A stretch of 6,978 bases of DNA from Coprothermobacterota bacterium (GCA_026389415.1 JAPLHX010000066.1:1-6978); one strand, 5' to 3'; counted from the first letter of the stretch, positions 1-5,397 are shown. Numbers and translations: made by a program. The notes: a model not told the origin generated them from the sequence alone.

Positions 1-99
1 CTTGGCCAGAAGAGCAGCGGCGGTCAGTCCGGCCAAGCCGGAACCGACCACGATTACCGGGTAGGAGTCCTGCAGGACGGCGTCTGGACGGAGGATCAT
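1..99 (-). CDS. FAD/NAD(P)-dependent oxidoreductase, N-terminal fragment
   Basis: Reading leftward from the ATG at 99, the frame is open to the window edge and gives 33 residues. Residues 14-33 read PVIVVGSGLAGLTAAALLAK, a hydrophobic beta strand followed by the GxGxxG dinucleotide-binding turn (residues 19-24) and a small-residue helix. This is the classic N-terminal Rossmann motif for the ADP part of FAD in flavoprotein oxidoreductases, desaturases and related dehydrogenases. Too little is present to name the substrate. No clear Shine-Dalgarno sequence precedes the ATG. The repeat flanking the transposase begins only 7 bases upstream of the start, so the native leader was probably replaced when that element arrived. 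The rest of the gene lies outside the window. Confidence 0.72.
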   Translation of the reverse strand, partial: MILRPDAVLQDSYPVIVVGSGLAGLTAAALLAK

Positions 100-105
100 C
101 GAATT

Positions 106-127
106 AATTGGGGACAGCCACTGATTA
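106..127 (-). repeat. Left flank of RAYT element: 22-bp inverted repeat, REP right-end type
   Basis: The 22 bases starting AATTGGGGACAGCCACT are the exact reverse complement of 966-987. The core is the same GTGGCTGTCCCC right end dispersed through the window, but inverted. It is the only copy in this orientation. The two RAYT flanks share a C (reading ATCAGTGG) where the dispersed copies have T (ATTAGTGG). Confidence 0.8.
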
Positions 128-145
128 ATTGTCTCTTTTCCCTGC
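124..145. repeat. 22-bp direct repeat, copy 1 (partner at 242-263)
   Basis: This segment continues the left RAYT flank and contains GTCTCTTTTCCCTGC. It matches 242-263 in 21 of 22 positions. The second copy overlaps the RAYT stop codon. The IS21-like relic lies between the two copies, so this repeat end seems to have been split or duplicated around that insertion. Confidence 0.6.
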
Positions 146-166
146 CTTGTTCGGGAAATTGATTGG

Positions 167-238
167 TGCGTATTCCGGTGCAATCCGCCACCTAAATCCG
201 ATCGAAAGCGCCACCTGATTCCGATTCATTCCGCCACC
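167..238. mobile_element. Relic of an IS21-like insertion-sequence end: three tandem 23-bp repeats
   Basis: On the minus strand, 238-170 splits into three consecutive 23-bp units, each beginning GGTGGCG and carrying CGGAAT or CGGATT near its end (238-216, 215-193, 192-170). The outermost bases read TGCGTATTCCGG on the plus strand. Multiple terminal repeats of this size, with GGTGGC and CGGAATACGCA, resemble the transposase-binding repeats at IS21-family ends as I remember them. No istA or istB gene is visible, so this is a solo end. The repeat structure is directly seen; the family assignment is from memory. Confidence 0.5.
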
Positions 239-241
239 GGA

Positions 242-263
242 ATTAACTGTCTCTTTTCCCTGC
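242..263. repeat. 22-bp direct repeat, copy 2, overlapping the RAYT stop codon
   Basis: It matches 124-145 with one mismatch. The RAYT stop codon (minus-strand TAA at 245-243) and its last residues (AGKRDS) are encoded by this repeat. The end of the transposase gene is therefore part of the repeat family. Confidence 0.6.
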
Positions 264-923
264 TTTAACGGGTCTGCCGGCCTTTCCCCTTGCCAATCTC
301 ATTTGAAACCGTTTCTCCAGATCATTGACGAATGCCTCATCCCCCAAAGGTCGATTCACGAAAGAGTCCCTGCGAACGGAGTTCAAAAAGCCCTCTGAAT
401 CATCCTCCTGTAGATAGGACTTCCAGTCACCGATCAGTTCCCGAAGCAGTTCATCGGATCCGACAATCCGATCCCAACTCGTCATGCCGGCATGATAGGC
501 TGCGCTGGACCAGGGGTATTCCCAGGCATCCCTGACGATGCCCGCACGCACCGGGTTCCGTTCGATGTATCTGGCGGCTGCGATCAAGTGATTCTCATCC
601 AGCACGCTGGAGCCGAACCGGGCCTGCCATAAATGACCCTTCCAGCCTTCCCGCAGATTAATGCGTCTTGTATATTGAACGTGAGCCTCTGAAAAACAGC
701 GGGCCAACGAATCCGTTTCCGCGGGAACGGCAACAAAGTGAACATGATTGCTCATCAGGCAGTAGGCCCAAATCACAACACCATGTCGCTTGCAGGCCTC
801 CCGGAGATAGTCCAAATAGGCAATCCGGTCCCCATCGGAAAAGAATACATCCAGCCGACGATTGCCGCGCCCAACAACGTGATGGGGTAGATGGGGGACT
901 ACTAATCGGGCTAAGCGTGCCAT
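243..923 (-). CDS. REP-associated tyrosine transposase (RAYT; IS200/Y1-like HUH family)
   Basis: The product is a 226-residue single-stranded-DNA transposase of the Y1/HUH type. MSNHVHF (residues 57-63) carries the metal-binding HUH pair His60 and His62. RYIERNPVRAG (118-128) carries the presumed nucleophile Tyr119. The early VVGRGNRR (16-23) and the late WSSAAYHAG are also typical of RAYTs. The basic C-terminal tail (GRPVKAGKR) is common in the family. The family is known to bind and cut REP sequences that begin with a GTAG- or GTGG-like tetranucleotide; the repeats here contain GTGG just before CTGTCCCC. I chose the ATG at 923 because homology begins at MARLARLV. The longer frame would start at a TTG inside the flanking repeat. 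No frameshift is visible, so the gene may be active. It is flanked by a perfect 22-bp inverted repeat and is the likely source of the dispersed repeats. Confidence 0.92.
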   Translation of the reverse strand: MARLARLVVPHLPHHVVGRGNRRLDVFFSDGDRIAYLDYLREACKRHGVVIWAYCLMSNHVHFVAVPAETDSLARCFSEAHVQYTRRINLREGWKGHLWQARFGSSVLDENHLIAAARYIERNPVRAGIVRDAWEYPWSSAAYHAGMTSWDRIVGSDELLRELIGDWKSYLQEDDSEGFLNSVRRDSFVNRPLGDEAFVNDLEKRFQMRLARGKAGRPVKAGKRDS

Positions 924-935
924 GATGGAAAAATC

Positions 936-962
936 ATTACAGTTCCTTCCCCTGGGTGTCAA
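936..962 (-). promoter_or_regulatory. Possible RAYT promoter with -35 supplied by the repeat
   Basis: On the minus strand TTGACA (962-957) lies at the inner edge of the right RAYT flank. TGTAAT (941-936) follows at a short 15-bp spacing. Transcription would begin only a few bases before the ATG at 923, giving an almost leaderless message. The spacing is suboptimal, so this is tentative. Confidence 0.3.
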
Positions 963-965
963 GAA

Positions 966-987
966 TAATCAGTGGCTGTCCCCAATT
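966..987 (+). repeat. Right flank of RAYT element: 22-bp inverted repeat, REP right-end type
   Basis: This is the exact reverse complement of 106-127 and ends TGTCCCCAATT. With 106-127 it brackets an 882-bp unit holding the RAYT. It shares the diagnostic ATCAGTGG variant with its partner only. Confidence 0.8.
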
Positions 988-990
988 ATC

Positions 991-1057
991 CCAAACTCCG
1001 GCCAAGCTCCTTTTCCCGGCTGTCAAGAATAACTAAGAATAATTAGTGGCTGTCCCC
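991..1057 (+). repeat. Partial dispersed repeat: two 11-bp units plus right end
   Basis: It contains 1.8 copies of the 11-bp unit (991-1010), then the 47-bp variant of the right end, which has an extra AATAACTAAG and finishes TGTCCCC at 1057. The left end (GGGGTCAGG) is missing. It sits directly beside the RAYT flank and overlaps the last codons of abiEii. Confidence 0.8.
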
Positions 1058-1852
1058 AATTATCCCCCGGCACTCCCTCACGAGGTGCGCCCGGTATTCT
1101 CCTGATTTGGTATGGGCTTCCACTGCGTTGACGCGCAGCGTGGGGATCAACTGCCTGGCCAACTCTGCGGCGTCGAAGTCTACATCCTCGGTAGAGACTG
1201 TCCGCCAGTCTTTACGGTTCATCCCGCCGTAGACGACAAACCCGATCCGAAGTCGATCAGGATCAAGGTTGTCCATCTGGAGAATCCGATGGCTGTCGAA
1301 CAAGTCCCTCGCTTGTCTGCGCGCAAACAGTGCCGCAAGCTTGCCGGCTGCCAGTTCATGGTGATCCAGCACGGGAATCCCCGTGGCCCGCCAAGACCCG
1401 ACGGGATAAGAGTCGCAAGCCGTCACCGGCCACAACGGGACGCGGAACATAAAGTTGACATCTACTTCGAGGTTGCCGGTCTGGCCGAGGGTGCTCTCAT
1501 AGCGTAGCGACCACTTGCCTCCGGCGTGTTCATCGGGCATCCGTCTGACGCTGAAGCCCTCCCGCGCGAAGACCGCATGAACAGCCTGCTCGATCTTGGG
1601 ACGCTCGGCGAGCATGGCTTCACGATCCTCGGCGCCCACGTAGTTCAGATCAATGTCGATGGAGAGCCGCGGGACATCGAAGACGAAAAGATTCAAAGCC
1701 GTGCCACCCTTGAGGACCAGCTTACCTTTGAGGTAGGGGTGGCTTCGAATGGTGTCGAGTAACCCAAGCAAGTGGGCTGCCTTTTCGAGCACGTCCGGTC
1801 TGAAGCCGGTCGCCTCTGCCTCAGCAGCCAGCTTCTCAGGGGAGATTCTCAT
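1043..1852 (-). CDS. abiEii: AbiEii-type nucleotidyltransferase toxin (type IV TA, abortive infection)
   Basis: The product is a 269-residue toxin of the AbiEii/AbiGii (DUF1814) nucleotidyltransferase family. LVLKGGTALNL (residues 45-55) and RLSIDIDLNYV (62-72) form the GG[ST]..DxD polymerase-beta-type active site, with Asp66 and Asp68. LEVDVNF (128-134) can supply the third acidic residue. ELAAGKLAALFARRQARDLFD (166-186) matches the family's Lys..RDxxD motif. Family members are reported to act as nucleotidyltransferases that arrest growth and cause abortive phage infection. I chose the ATG at 1852 because it overlaps the antitoxin stop as ATGA and follows GGGGAG. A start at 1867 would give five more residues. 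The last residues, IIGDSH, and the stop are encoded by the repeat ending at 1057, so the native C-terminus has been altered. The core motifs are intact. Confidence 0.93.
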   Translation of the reverse strand: MRISPEKLAAEAEATGFRPDVLEKAAHLLGLLDTIRSHPYLKGKLVLKGGTALNLFVFDVPRLSIDIDLNYVGAEDREAMLAERPKIEQAVHAVFAREGFSVRRMPDEHAGGKWSLRYESTLGQTGNLEVDVNFMFRVPLWPVTACDSYPVGSWRATGIPVLDHHELAAGKLAALFARRQARDLFDSHRILQMDNLDPDRLRIGFVVYGGMNRKDWRTVSTEDVDFDAAELARQLIPTLRVNAVEAHTKSGEYRAHLVRECRGIIGDSH

Positions 1853-2655
1853 AGGATCTCTCCCCACGCCCGTTCAACCACTTCCCTGGGTACCACCAAG
1901 TTCCATTCCGACACGAGGCGACCGGATTTCCGTTTGGAGCGGTCCAAATAATGCGGTTGCCGCGGCCGTAGATCGTGAAGTGCTTTGAGGTGACGGTCCG
2001 CTACCATCAAGGGGTCACGGTGTTGCTGGAGAAAGAATCCCACCTTCGCTCCGGTGGTTGCATTTCCGAGCAAAACCGCATACTCCACGACCTTGTCCAG
2101 ATCGAAGAATTCGACGGACTCCAGCGACCGCCAGATTTCCTCCCAGCTTCCCGAAAGGTCCGGGCGATCCAGGACGTCCACCAAGGTCCGCTCCAAGCTC
2201 GTGACTCGAAGCTCCAACCCGCCGCGCTCTGTGGTCGAAACGCCGAAACGCTCCTTTCCCGCGTTGCGAAGAGCCTGCGGAAACTTCGCTCCCCGGAAAA
2301 GATGGAAGCGGAACGTCAGAGGGCTCAGCGGGCGGGATGCCGAATAGGTGAAATGTTCCTGAACCGAGTAAGCCCGCCCGTGCAACTCTAGCGCCGTATG
2401 GTGCGACAAAACCGCGTCCGTGGTCAGCTTCGCGGCTACAAGGAAGGGGTCGACCGGATAGGAATTGGGGTCGGCTCCCGGCGGGATGACGGCATATAAT
2501 CCGCGCCGCACACGAACAACCCGTCCGGTCTTCTGGTAGTAAGCCAGAAGCCCCTCCTGCGCCCTTTTGCCGACCTCACCACGGGACGAAAGATGCTTGG
2601 CCAACTCCTCTCCGGCAAAAACCGGGTGTTTGCGGAAAAATTCATCATGCCTCAT
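1849..2655 (-). CDS. abiEi: AbiEi antitoxin, winged-helix autorepressor (type IV TA)
   Basis: The product is a 268-residue antitoxin for the downstream AbiEii. The N-terminal part (residues 1-60) looks like a winged helix, ending in the wing GRVVRVRRGLYAVIP (44-58). The middle motif VLSHHTALELHG (82-93) and the later RVTSLERTLVDVLDRPD are characteristic of AbiEi and related transcriptional regulators. AbiEi proteins neutralise the toxin without a stable protein complex and repress their own promoter. The frame stays open to 2808, but that stretch covers the promoter and operators, so the long version is not credible. The ATG at 2655 has AAGGA eight bases upstream. The ATG at 2673 has the same motif too close to be used well. 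The gene overlaps abiEii by four bases, implying coupled translation. Confidence 0.92.
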   Translation of the reverse strand: MRHDEFFRKHPVFAGEELAKHLSSRGEVGKRAQEGLLAYYQKTGRVVRVRRGLYAVIPPGADPNSYPVDPFLVAAKLTTDAVLSHHTALELHGRAYSVQEHFTYSASRPLSPLTFRFHLFRGAKFPQALRNAGKERFGVSTTERGGLELRVTSLERTLVDVLDRPDLSGSWEEIWRSLESVEFFDLDKVVEYAVLLGNATTGAKVGFFLQQHRDPLMVADRHLKALHDLRPRQPHYLDRSKRKSGRLVSEWNLVVPREVVERAWGEIL

Positions 2656-2697
2656 TGCTGGTGTCCTTGACATCGGTCCTTGACATCGTTTCACGTT

Positions 2698-2718
2698 ACC
2701 CATGAAAGTATTATGGGT
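2698..2718. promoter_or_regulatory. AbiEi operator candidate A, overlapping the -10 region
   Basis: This is a perfect inverted repeat, ACCCAT, nine bases, ATGGGT. It covers the -10 hexamer of the abiE promoter, so a protein bound here would block transcription. The same half-site recurs in operator B. Confidence 0.7.
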
Positions 2719-2736
2719 TTTGTGTTCGCCTGTCAA
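2708..2736 (-). promoter_or_regulatory. abiE operon promoter
   Basis: On the minus strand a perfect TTGACA (2736-2731) is followed after 17 bases by TAATAC (2713-2708). Transcription would start near 2701, upstream of both credible abiEi starts. This rules out the longer reading frame. Confidence 0.7.
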
Positions 2737-2769
2737 GTTAGACCCTGACTTCTTGACGATTACACGCAT

Positions 2770-2791
2770 AACCCATTCACCGTTATGGGTT
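2770..2791. promoter_or_regulatory. AbiEi operator candidate B, upstream of the -35
   Basis: This is a perfect inverted repeat, AACCCAT, eight bases, ATGGGTT. It carries the same half-sites as operator A. The centres of A and B are about 72 bp apart, near seven helical turns, which would place both sites on one face of the DNA. AbiEi of other bacteria is reported to bind two inverted repeats in its promoter. Confidence 0.68.
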
Positions 2792-2838
2792 ACGTGAACA
2801 CTCGTCAAGAGGAAAGATGGGGGTCAAGCGGAAAGCTT

Positions 2839-2950
2839 GGGGTCAGGTCTTTACTTTTAGCCAAGTTCCAGCCAAACTCCAGCCAAGTTCTAGCCAAACT
2901 CCAGCCAAGTTCCTTTTCCCGGCTGTCAAGAATAATTAGTGGCTGTCCCC
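2839..2950 (+). repeat. Full dispersed repeat (REP/MITE-like), five 11-bp units
   Basis: The left end GGGGTCAGGTCTTTACTTTT spans 2839-2858. Five exact 11-bp units follow (2859-2913), alternating AGCCAAGTTCY and AGCCAAACTCC. The 37-bp right end spans 2914-2950 and contains GGCTGTC twice, 20 bp apart. GAAAGCTT precedes the left end, as it does at other copies. The outer bases GGGG(T)CAG and CTG(T)CCCC form short imperfect terminal inverted repeats. The copy separates abiE from higBA. Confidence 0.9.
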
Positions 2951-3025
2951 AAATATCAAGATCTTGAAGTATTGACAGGCGGTGGAAAAGGTCAAAGCCG
3001 GTCTCTCGGATTAGAGATATATCTT

Positions 3026-3337
3026 TTAAGCCTTTGCCGTTCTAACGCGGACGCGGGGTTCCACAGTCGGCCAAATAGTGCGCCGGGCTACTCGCATGTC
3101 GTAATCAACCTGAAGGTTCAGCCATATTTCGGCAGACACCCCGAAATACTTACCGAAACGCAGGGCTGTGTCTGCGGTGATGGAGCGGTGTCCCCTGATA
3201 ATTTCGCTAATTCGTCCCGGCGGTACGTCGATATCCCTCGCCAGTTGATTGGCGCTCAGCCCGAGGGGTTTCATGAACTCTTCGGAAAGGATCTCGCCGG
3301 GCGGAATCGGATCGAGTAATTCTTTTTCTTCTGTCAT
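3026..3337 (-). CDS. higA: HigA-family antitoxin (helix-turn-helix)
   Basis: The product is a 103-residue antitoxin of the HigA addiction-module family. DPIPPGEILSEEFMKPLGLS (residues 9-28) is the family's signature opening. The helix-turn-helix lies at about 28-48 (SANQLARDIDVPPGRISEIIR), followed by ITADTALRFGKYFGVSAEIWLNLQ (53-76). HigA binds and neutralises HigB and represses the operon. The ATG at 3337 is preferred over the one at 3343 because GAGGAG directly abuts the earlier ATG but lies six bases before the later one. The gene follows higB after 12 bases, in the toxin-first order typical of higBA. Length is normal for the family. Confidence 0.94.
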   Translation of the reverse strand: MTEEKELLDPIPPGEILSEEFMKPLGLSANQLARDIDVPPGRISEIIRGHRSITADTALRFGKYFGVSAEIWLNLQVDYDMRVARRTIWPTVEPRVRVRTAKA

Positions 3338-3349
3338 GTGCATCTCCTC

Positions 3350-3628
3350 TTAATGATAATCCACAATTTCGACATCGTACACATTGCCGCTCGTCCATCG
3401 AAAGCAAATTCTCCATTGATCGTTGATGCGGATGCTGTATTGCCCCTGCCGGTCGTCTTTCAGCACTTCCAGTTCATTGCCGGGAGGTTGCCTCAGATCC
3501 TGAAGGGTTCTGGCGCGATGCAGGTAGAGAAGTTTGCGCCGCGCTTGCCGTTCGAAGGCTTGAAAACGGGCAACTCGGCGATCATCAAAGAGAGTGGCGG
3601 TGTCGCGACATCGGAACGATTTGATCAT
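3350..3628 (-). CDS. higB: HigB-family toxin (RelE/ParE superfamily)
   Basis: The product is a 92-residue toxin with the full family pattern: MIKSFRCRDTATLF at the start, RKLLYLHRARTLQDLRQPPGN in the middle (residues 31-51), then YSIRINDQWRICFRW and the ending VEIVDYH. HigB toxins are ribosome-dependent mRNA endonucleases with a RelE-like fold. The basic residues and the C-terminal Asp-Tyr-His region match the conserved surface. The gene is first in the operon and lies 12 bases upstream of higA. There is no obvious Shine-Dalgarno sequence before the ATG at 3628, which would keep toxin translation low. No disruption is visible, so the module looks functional. Confidence 0.94.
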   Translation of the reverse strand: MIKSFRCRDTATLFDDRRVARFQAFERQARRKLLYLHRARTLQDLRQPPGNELEVLKDDRQGQYSIRINDQWRICFRWTSGNVYDVEIVDYH

Positions 3629-3637
3629 ATGTGAATA

Positions 3638-3661
3638 ATAGTACGTTAGTACGTCTTACGT
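3638..3661 (-). promoter_or_regulatory. Candidate higBA promoter/operator with repeated ACGT cores
   Basis: Just upstream of higB, ACGT occurs three times (3643, 3651, 3658) at spacings of 8 and 7 bases, the last within palindromic TTACGTAA. On the minus strand TACTAT (3643-3638) could be a -10, but no good -35 is correctly spaced. Autoregulation by HigA is usual in this family. This exact site is an inference. Confidence 0.4.
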
Positions 3662-3783
3662 AATATGTAAAGCGTTTCATAAATCAGTTCAGGGTCATTC
3701 TTCCAGCGGTTACAGCGTCGAGGGGCAGCAAATCCTGAGCGGGGTTGCAACGGATGCCTCCAGAAGCCATTCCGTGAAAGCTT

Positions 3784-3921
3784 GGGGTCAGGTCTTTACT
3801 TTTAGCCAAACTCCAGCCAAGTTGCAGCTAAACTCCAGCCAAGTTGCAGCCAGCCAAACTCCGGTCAAGCTCCGGCCAAGTTCCTTTCCCCGGCTGTCAA
3901 GAATAATTAGTGGCTGTCCCC
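3784..3921 (+). repeat. Full dispersed repeat, longest copy, seven and a fraction 11-bp units
   Basis: The left end is at 3784-3803. Units run 3804-3884, with a 4-base partial unit (AGCC at 3848) inside the array. The 37-bp right end is at 3885-3921. GAAAGCTT precedes it. The 155 bases between higB and this copy show no recognisable gene. The 56 bases after it form the mntA leader. Confidence 0.9.
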
Positions 3922-3977
3922 AAATATCTGAAAATCGCAACTGACACTGTCTTGCTTAATCGTGCTAGGATGTTTTT

Positions 3978-4409
3978 ATGATCAAAGGGGATGTTATCCG
4001 GGAAACGACTATCCACACACTGGTGCGTGTGCTTCGCGCTCATCCCGAGATCGTTTTCGCCTACCTGCACGGCTCTTTCCTGACCGGAAACCAACCACGG
4101 GACGTGGATCTTGCTGTTTTTGCAGTCACATCCACCTTCCAAGCTTTGGAGCAAACCCATCAGGTCACCATGGAACTCGCGATCCCCTTGGAGATGGAGA
4201 TCCAGGAAGCCATCGGTTTGCCTGTGGACCTGCAAGTGCTCAATCAAGCGCCACTCGAGTTTCGCTGCCGCGTGGTCGATCATGGACAATTGCTTCTGGA
4301 TCGCGACCCCAACTTGCGGGAGGATTTTGAATTGCTCACTCGAAAAGAGTATTGGGATTTTCGACCGATACTGGAAGAGCACTTGCAAGAGGCTTTGAAG
4401 GGGGCATGA
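3978..4409 (+). CDS. mntA: MntA-type minimal nucleotidyltransferase antitoxin (type VII TA)
   Basis: The product is a 143-residue minimal nucleotidyltransferase. HGSFLTGNQPRDVDLAVF (residues 31-48) holds the GSF helix turn and the catalytic Asp42 and Asp44. LPVDLQVLNQAP (81-92) supplies the third Asp84. LEFRCRVVDHGQLLLDRD (93-110) matches the family's closing motif. MntA antitoxins are known to inactivate their HEPN partner by adding AMP to a tyrosine. All three acidic residues are present, so the enzyme should be active. AGGA lies seven bases before the ATG at 3978. The gene overlaps hepT by ATGA, giving translational coupling. The tail beyond residue 110 is a normal helical extension. Confidence 0.93.
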   Translation: MIKGDVIRETTIHTLVRVLRAHPEIVFAYLHGSFLTGNQPRDVDLAVFAVTSTFQALEQTHQVTMELAIPLEMEIQEAIGLPVDLQVLNQAPLEFRCRVVDHGQLLLDRDPNLREDFELLTRKEYWDFRPILEEHLQEALKGA

Positions 4410-4849
4410 GCCTCGATCAGGAGCGCGTCACCAGGCTGATTGGTTCGCTACGCTCAAGCGTTCGACTTCTCAGCGAGCTTTCTGCGATACCGGAAGCGGA
4501 GTTCATTCGGGATGCTCACAAGCTAAGCAGTGCAAAATACAACTTTATTGCCGCTATCGAAGCAATCATTGACTTGGGTAGTCATTGGGTATCGCGCGCT
4601 CGGCTGGGCCTCCCCAAAGATTATGCCGATGTCTTTGAGGTGCTCAAGCAAGCGGGTCAACTTGACACAGTGCTAGCGGATGACCTGAAGCGGATGGCTC
4701 GATTTCGCAATCGGCTTGTTCACCTCTATTGGGACGTGGATCCCGGGGAGTTGTACAGTATCCTGCAGAGAAAATTAGGCGATTTCGACCGTTTCCTAGC
4801 CTGCCTGGCAAGCTCCCCGACCGCTACAGAGAACTCAGACTCGGAATAA
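4406..4849 (+). CDS. hepT: HepT-type HEPN ribonuclease toxin (type VII TA, DUF86)
   Basis: The product is a 147-residue all-helical HEPN protein. MARFRNRLVHLYWDVD (residues 97-112) contains the Rx4HxY motif: Arg101 and His106 for RNA cleavage, and Tyr108, the position expected to be AMPylated by MntA. LSSAKYNFIAAIEAIIDLGSH (40-60) is the typical second helix of DUF86 proteins. HepT is a dimeric RNase; family members cut RNA, including tRNA in some cases. I chose the ATG at 4406 because it overlaps the mntA stop by four bases and follows GAAGGGGG. A longer frame from 4352 lies inside mntA and lacks homology. Antitoxin-first order is a common arrangement in such pairs. Confidence 0.93.
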   Translation: MSLDQERVTRLIGSLRSSVRLLSELSAIPEAEFIRDAHKLSSAKYNFIAAIEAIIDLGSHWVSRARLGLPKDYADVFEVLKQAGQLDTVLADDLKRMARFRNRLVHLYWDVDPGELYSILQRKLGDFDRFLACLASSPTATENSDSE

Positions 4850-4880
4850 TTGGCGGTAGAATCAGGGAGATCCATAAAAT

Positions 4881-4953
4881 GGGGTCAGGTCAGGTCTATA
4901 CTTTTAGCACAGTTCCTTTTTCCCTTTGTCAATAGTAATTAGTGGCTGTCGCC
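4881..4953 (+). repeat. Full but short dispersed repeat, a single 11-bp unit
   Basis: The left end GGGGTCAGGTC carries a small internal AGGTC duplication (4881-4905). One degenerate unit, AGCACAGTTCC (4906-4916), follows. The 37-bp right end (4917-4953) has GTCGCC in place of GTCCCC. This is the most diverged full copy and shows that the internal array can shrink to one unit. Confidence 0.82.
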
Positions 4954-4982
4954 AATTACCTCAATTACCTGTATTTTGTCAT

Positions 4983-5090
4983 CCTGAGCCCTTCGCTTCG
5001 CTCAAGGGTAAACTCCGCAACGAAAGCCTGTCCTCGAGCCCTTCGCTTCGCTCGAGGGTAAACTCCGCGATGAAGGAATCTTGCCCTGAG
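4983..5090. repeat. Tandem pair of hairpin repeats, 50-bp period
   Basis: Two units share GAGCCCTTCGCTTCGCTC followed by GGGTAAACTCCGC, offset by exactly 50 bp (4986 and 5036). Each can fold into a hairpin: CCTGAG with CTCAAGG (one mismatch) in the first, and a perfect 7-bp CCTCGAG with CTCGAGG in the second, around a 12-base loop. The outer parts, TGTCATCCTGAG and GAAGGAATCTTGCCCTGAG, resemble a hairpin repeat seen in many bacterial genomes. The second stem has compensatory changes relative to the first. This fills the gap between two copies of the other repeat family; no gene is visible here. Confidence 0.7.
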
Positions 5091-5097
5091 AAAGCTT

Positions 5098-5219
5098 GGG
5101 GTCAGGTCTTTACTTTTAGCCAAGTTGCAGCCAAGTTCCAGTCAAGTTCCAGCCAAGTTGCAGCCAAACTCCTTTTCCCGGCTGTCAAGAATAACTAAGG
5201 ATAATTAGTGGCTGTCCCC
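5098..5219 (+). repeat. Full dispersed repeat, five 11-bp units, 47-bp right end
   Basis: The left end is at 5098-5117, five units at 5118-5172, and the 47-bp right-end variant at 5173-5219, with an extra AATAACTAAG-like stretch also found in the copy at 991-1057. GAAAGCTT precedes it. It is followed immediately by the 178-bp direct repeat. Confidence 0.9.
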
Positions 5220-5397
5220 AATTATTGCACCGGCCCGCACGACATGGCCATCAGCCGGATGCAGAAGAAACACTGAAACTCAAGGCCTGACCACAAGCTT
5301 TCAAAACCTGACCCCAGGCTTCGATCTACCCGACTCGTACCCAACGAGCATTCTCAATCCACTTTGCCCCACTGGGTGTCTAATTGATGGGCTCGAG
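5220..5397 (+). repeat. 178-bp direct repeat, copy 1 (partner 6801-6978)
   Basis: It differs from 6801-6978 at one base only (C at 5256, T at 6837) and directly follows a dispersed repeat in both places. Inside it are two inverted left-end-like motifs, CCTGACCACAAGCTTTC and CCTGACCCCAGGCTTCG (from 5286 and 5307). There is also a small hairpin, CTCGT-ACCCA-ACGAG, at about 5335-5349. Its right limit, CTCGAG at 5397, falls where homology of the next toxin gene begins. No convincing gene lies inside. Confidence 0.85.

Noticed and set aside
924..962. Longer RAYT frame from a TTG at 962
   Set aside because: The TTG lies in the repeat flank and the extra 13 residues have no family similarity; MARLARLV at 923 is the usual start.
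1112..2391. Several plus-strand frames of 78-138 codons opposite the abiE genes
   Set aside because: They are shadows of two well-supported minus-strand genes, with no homology or start signals of their own.
2656..2808. Longer abiEi frame starting at 2808 (51 extra residues)
   Set aside because: The extension covers the promoter, its -10 and -35 and both operators, and transcription would begin near 2701. A well-placed ribosome-binding site supports 2655.
3663..3783. Possible small gene or RNA between higB and the repeat
   Set aside because: A 28-codon minus-strand frame exists (starting MASGGIRC), but there is no ribosome-binding site or family match, and no tRNA-like folding was seen.
2859..3884. 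CRISPR array, because of short regular repeats
   Set aside because: The 11-bp units are head-to-tail with no unique spacers and no cas genes are nearby.
4352..4405. Upstream extension of hepT
   Set aside because: It lies inside mntA, lacks HEPN similarity, and the ATGA overlap at 4406 is the better start.
5228..5290. Short frame inside the 178-bp repeat, ending ETLKLKA and a stop, as a gene remnant
   Set aside because: It has no recognised family, the one difference between copies changes the residue in both plausible frames, and it runs out of the repeat upstream. There is no support for coding.
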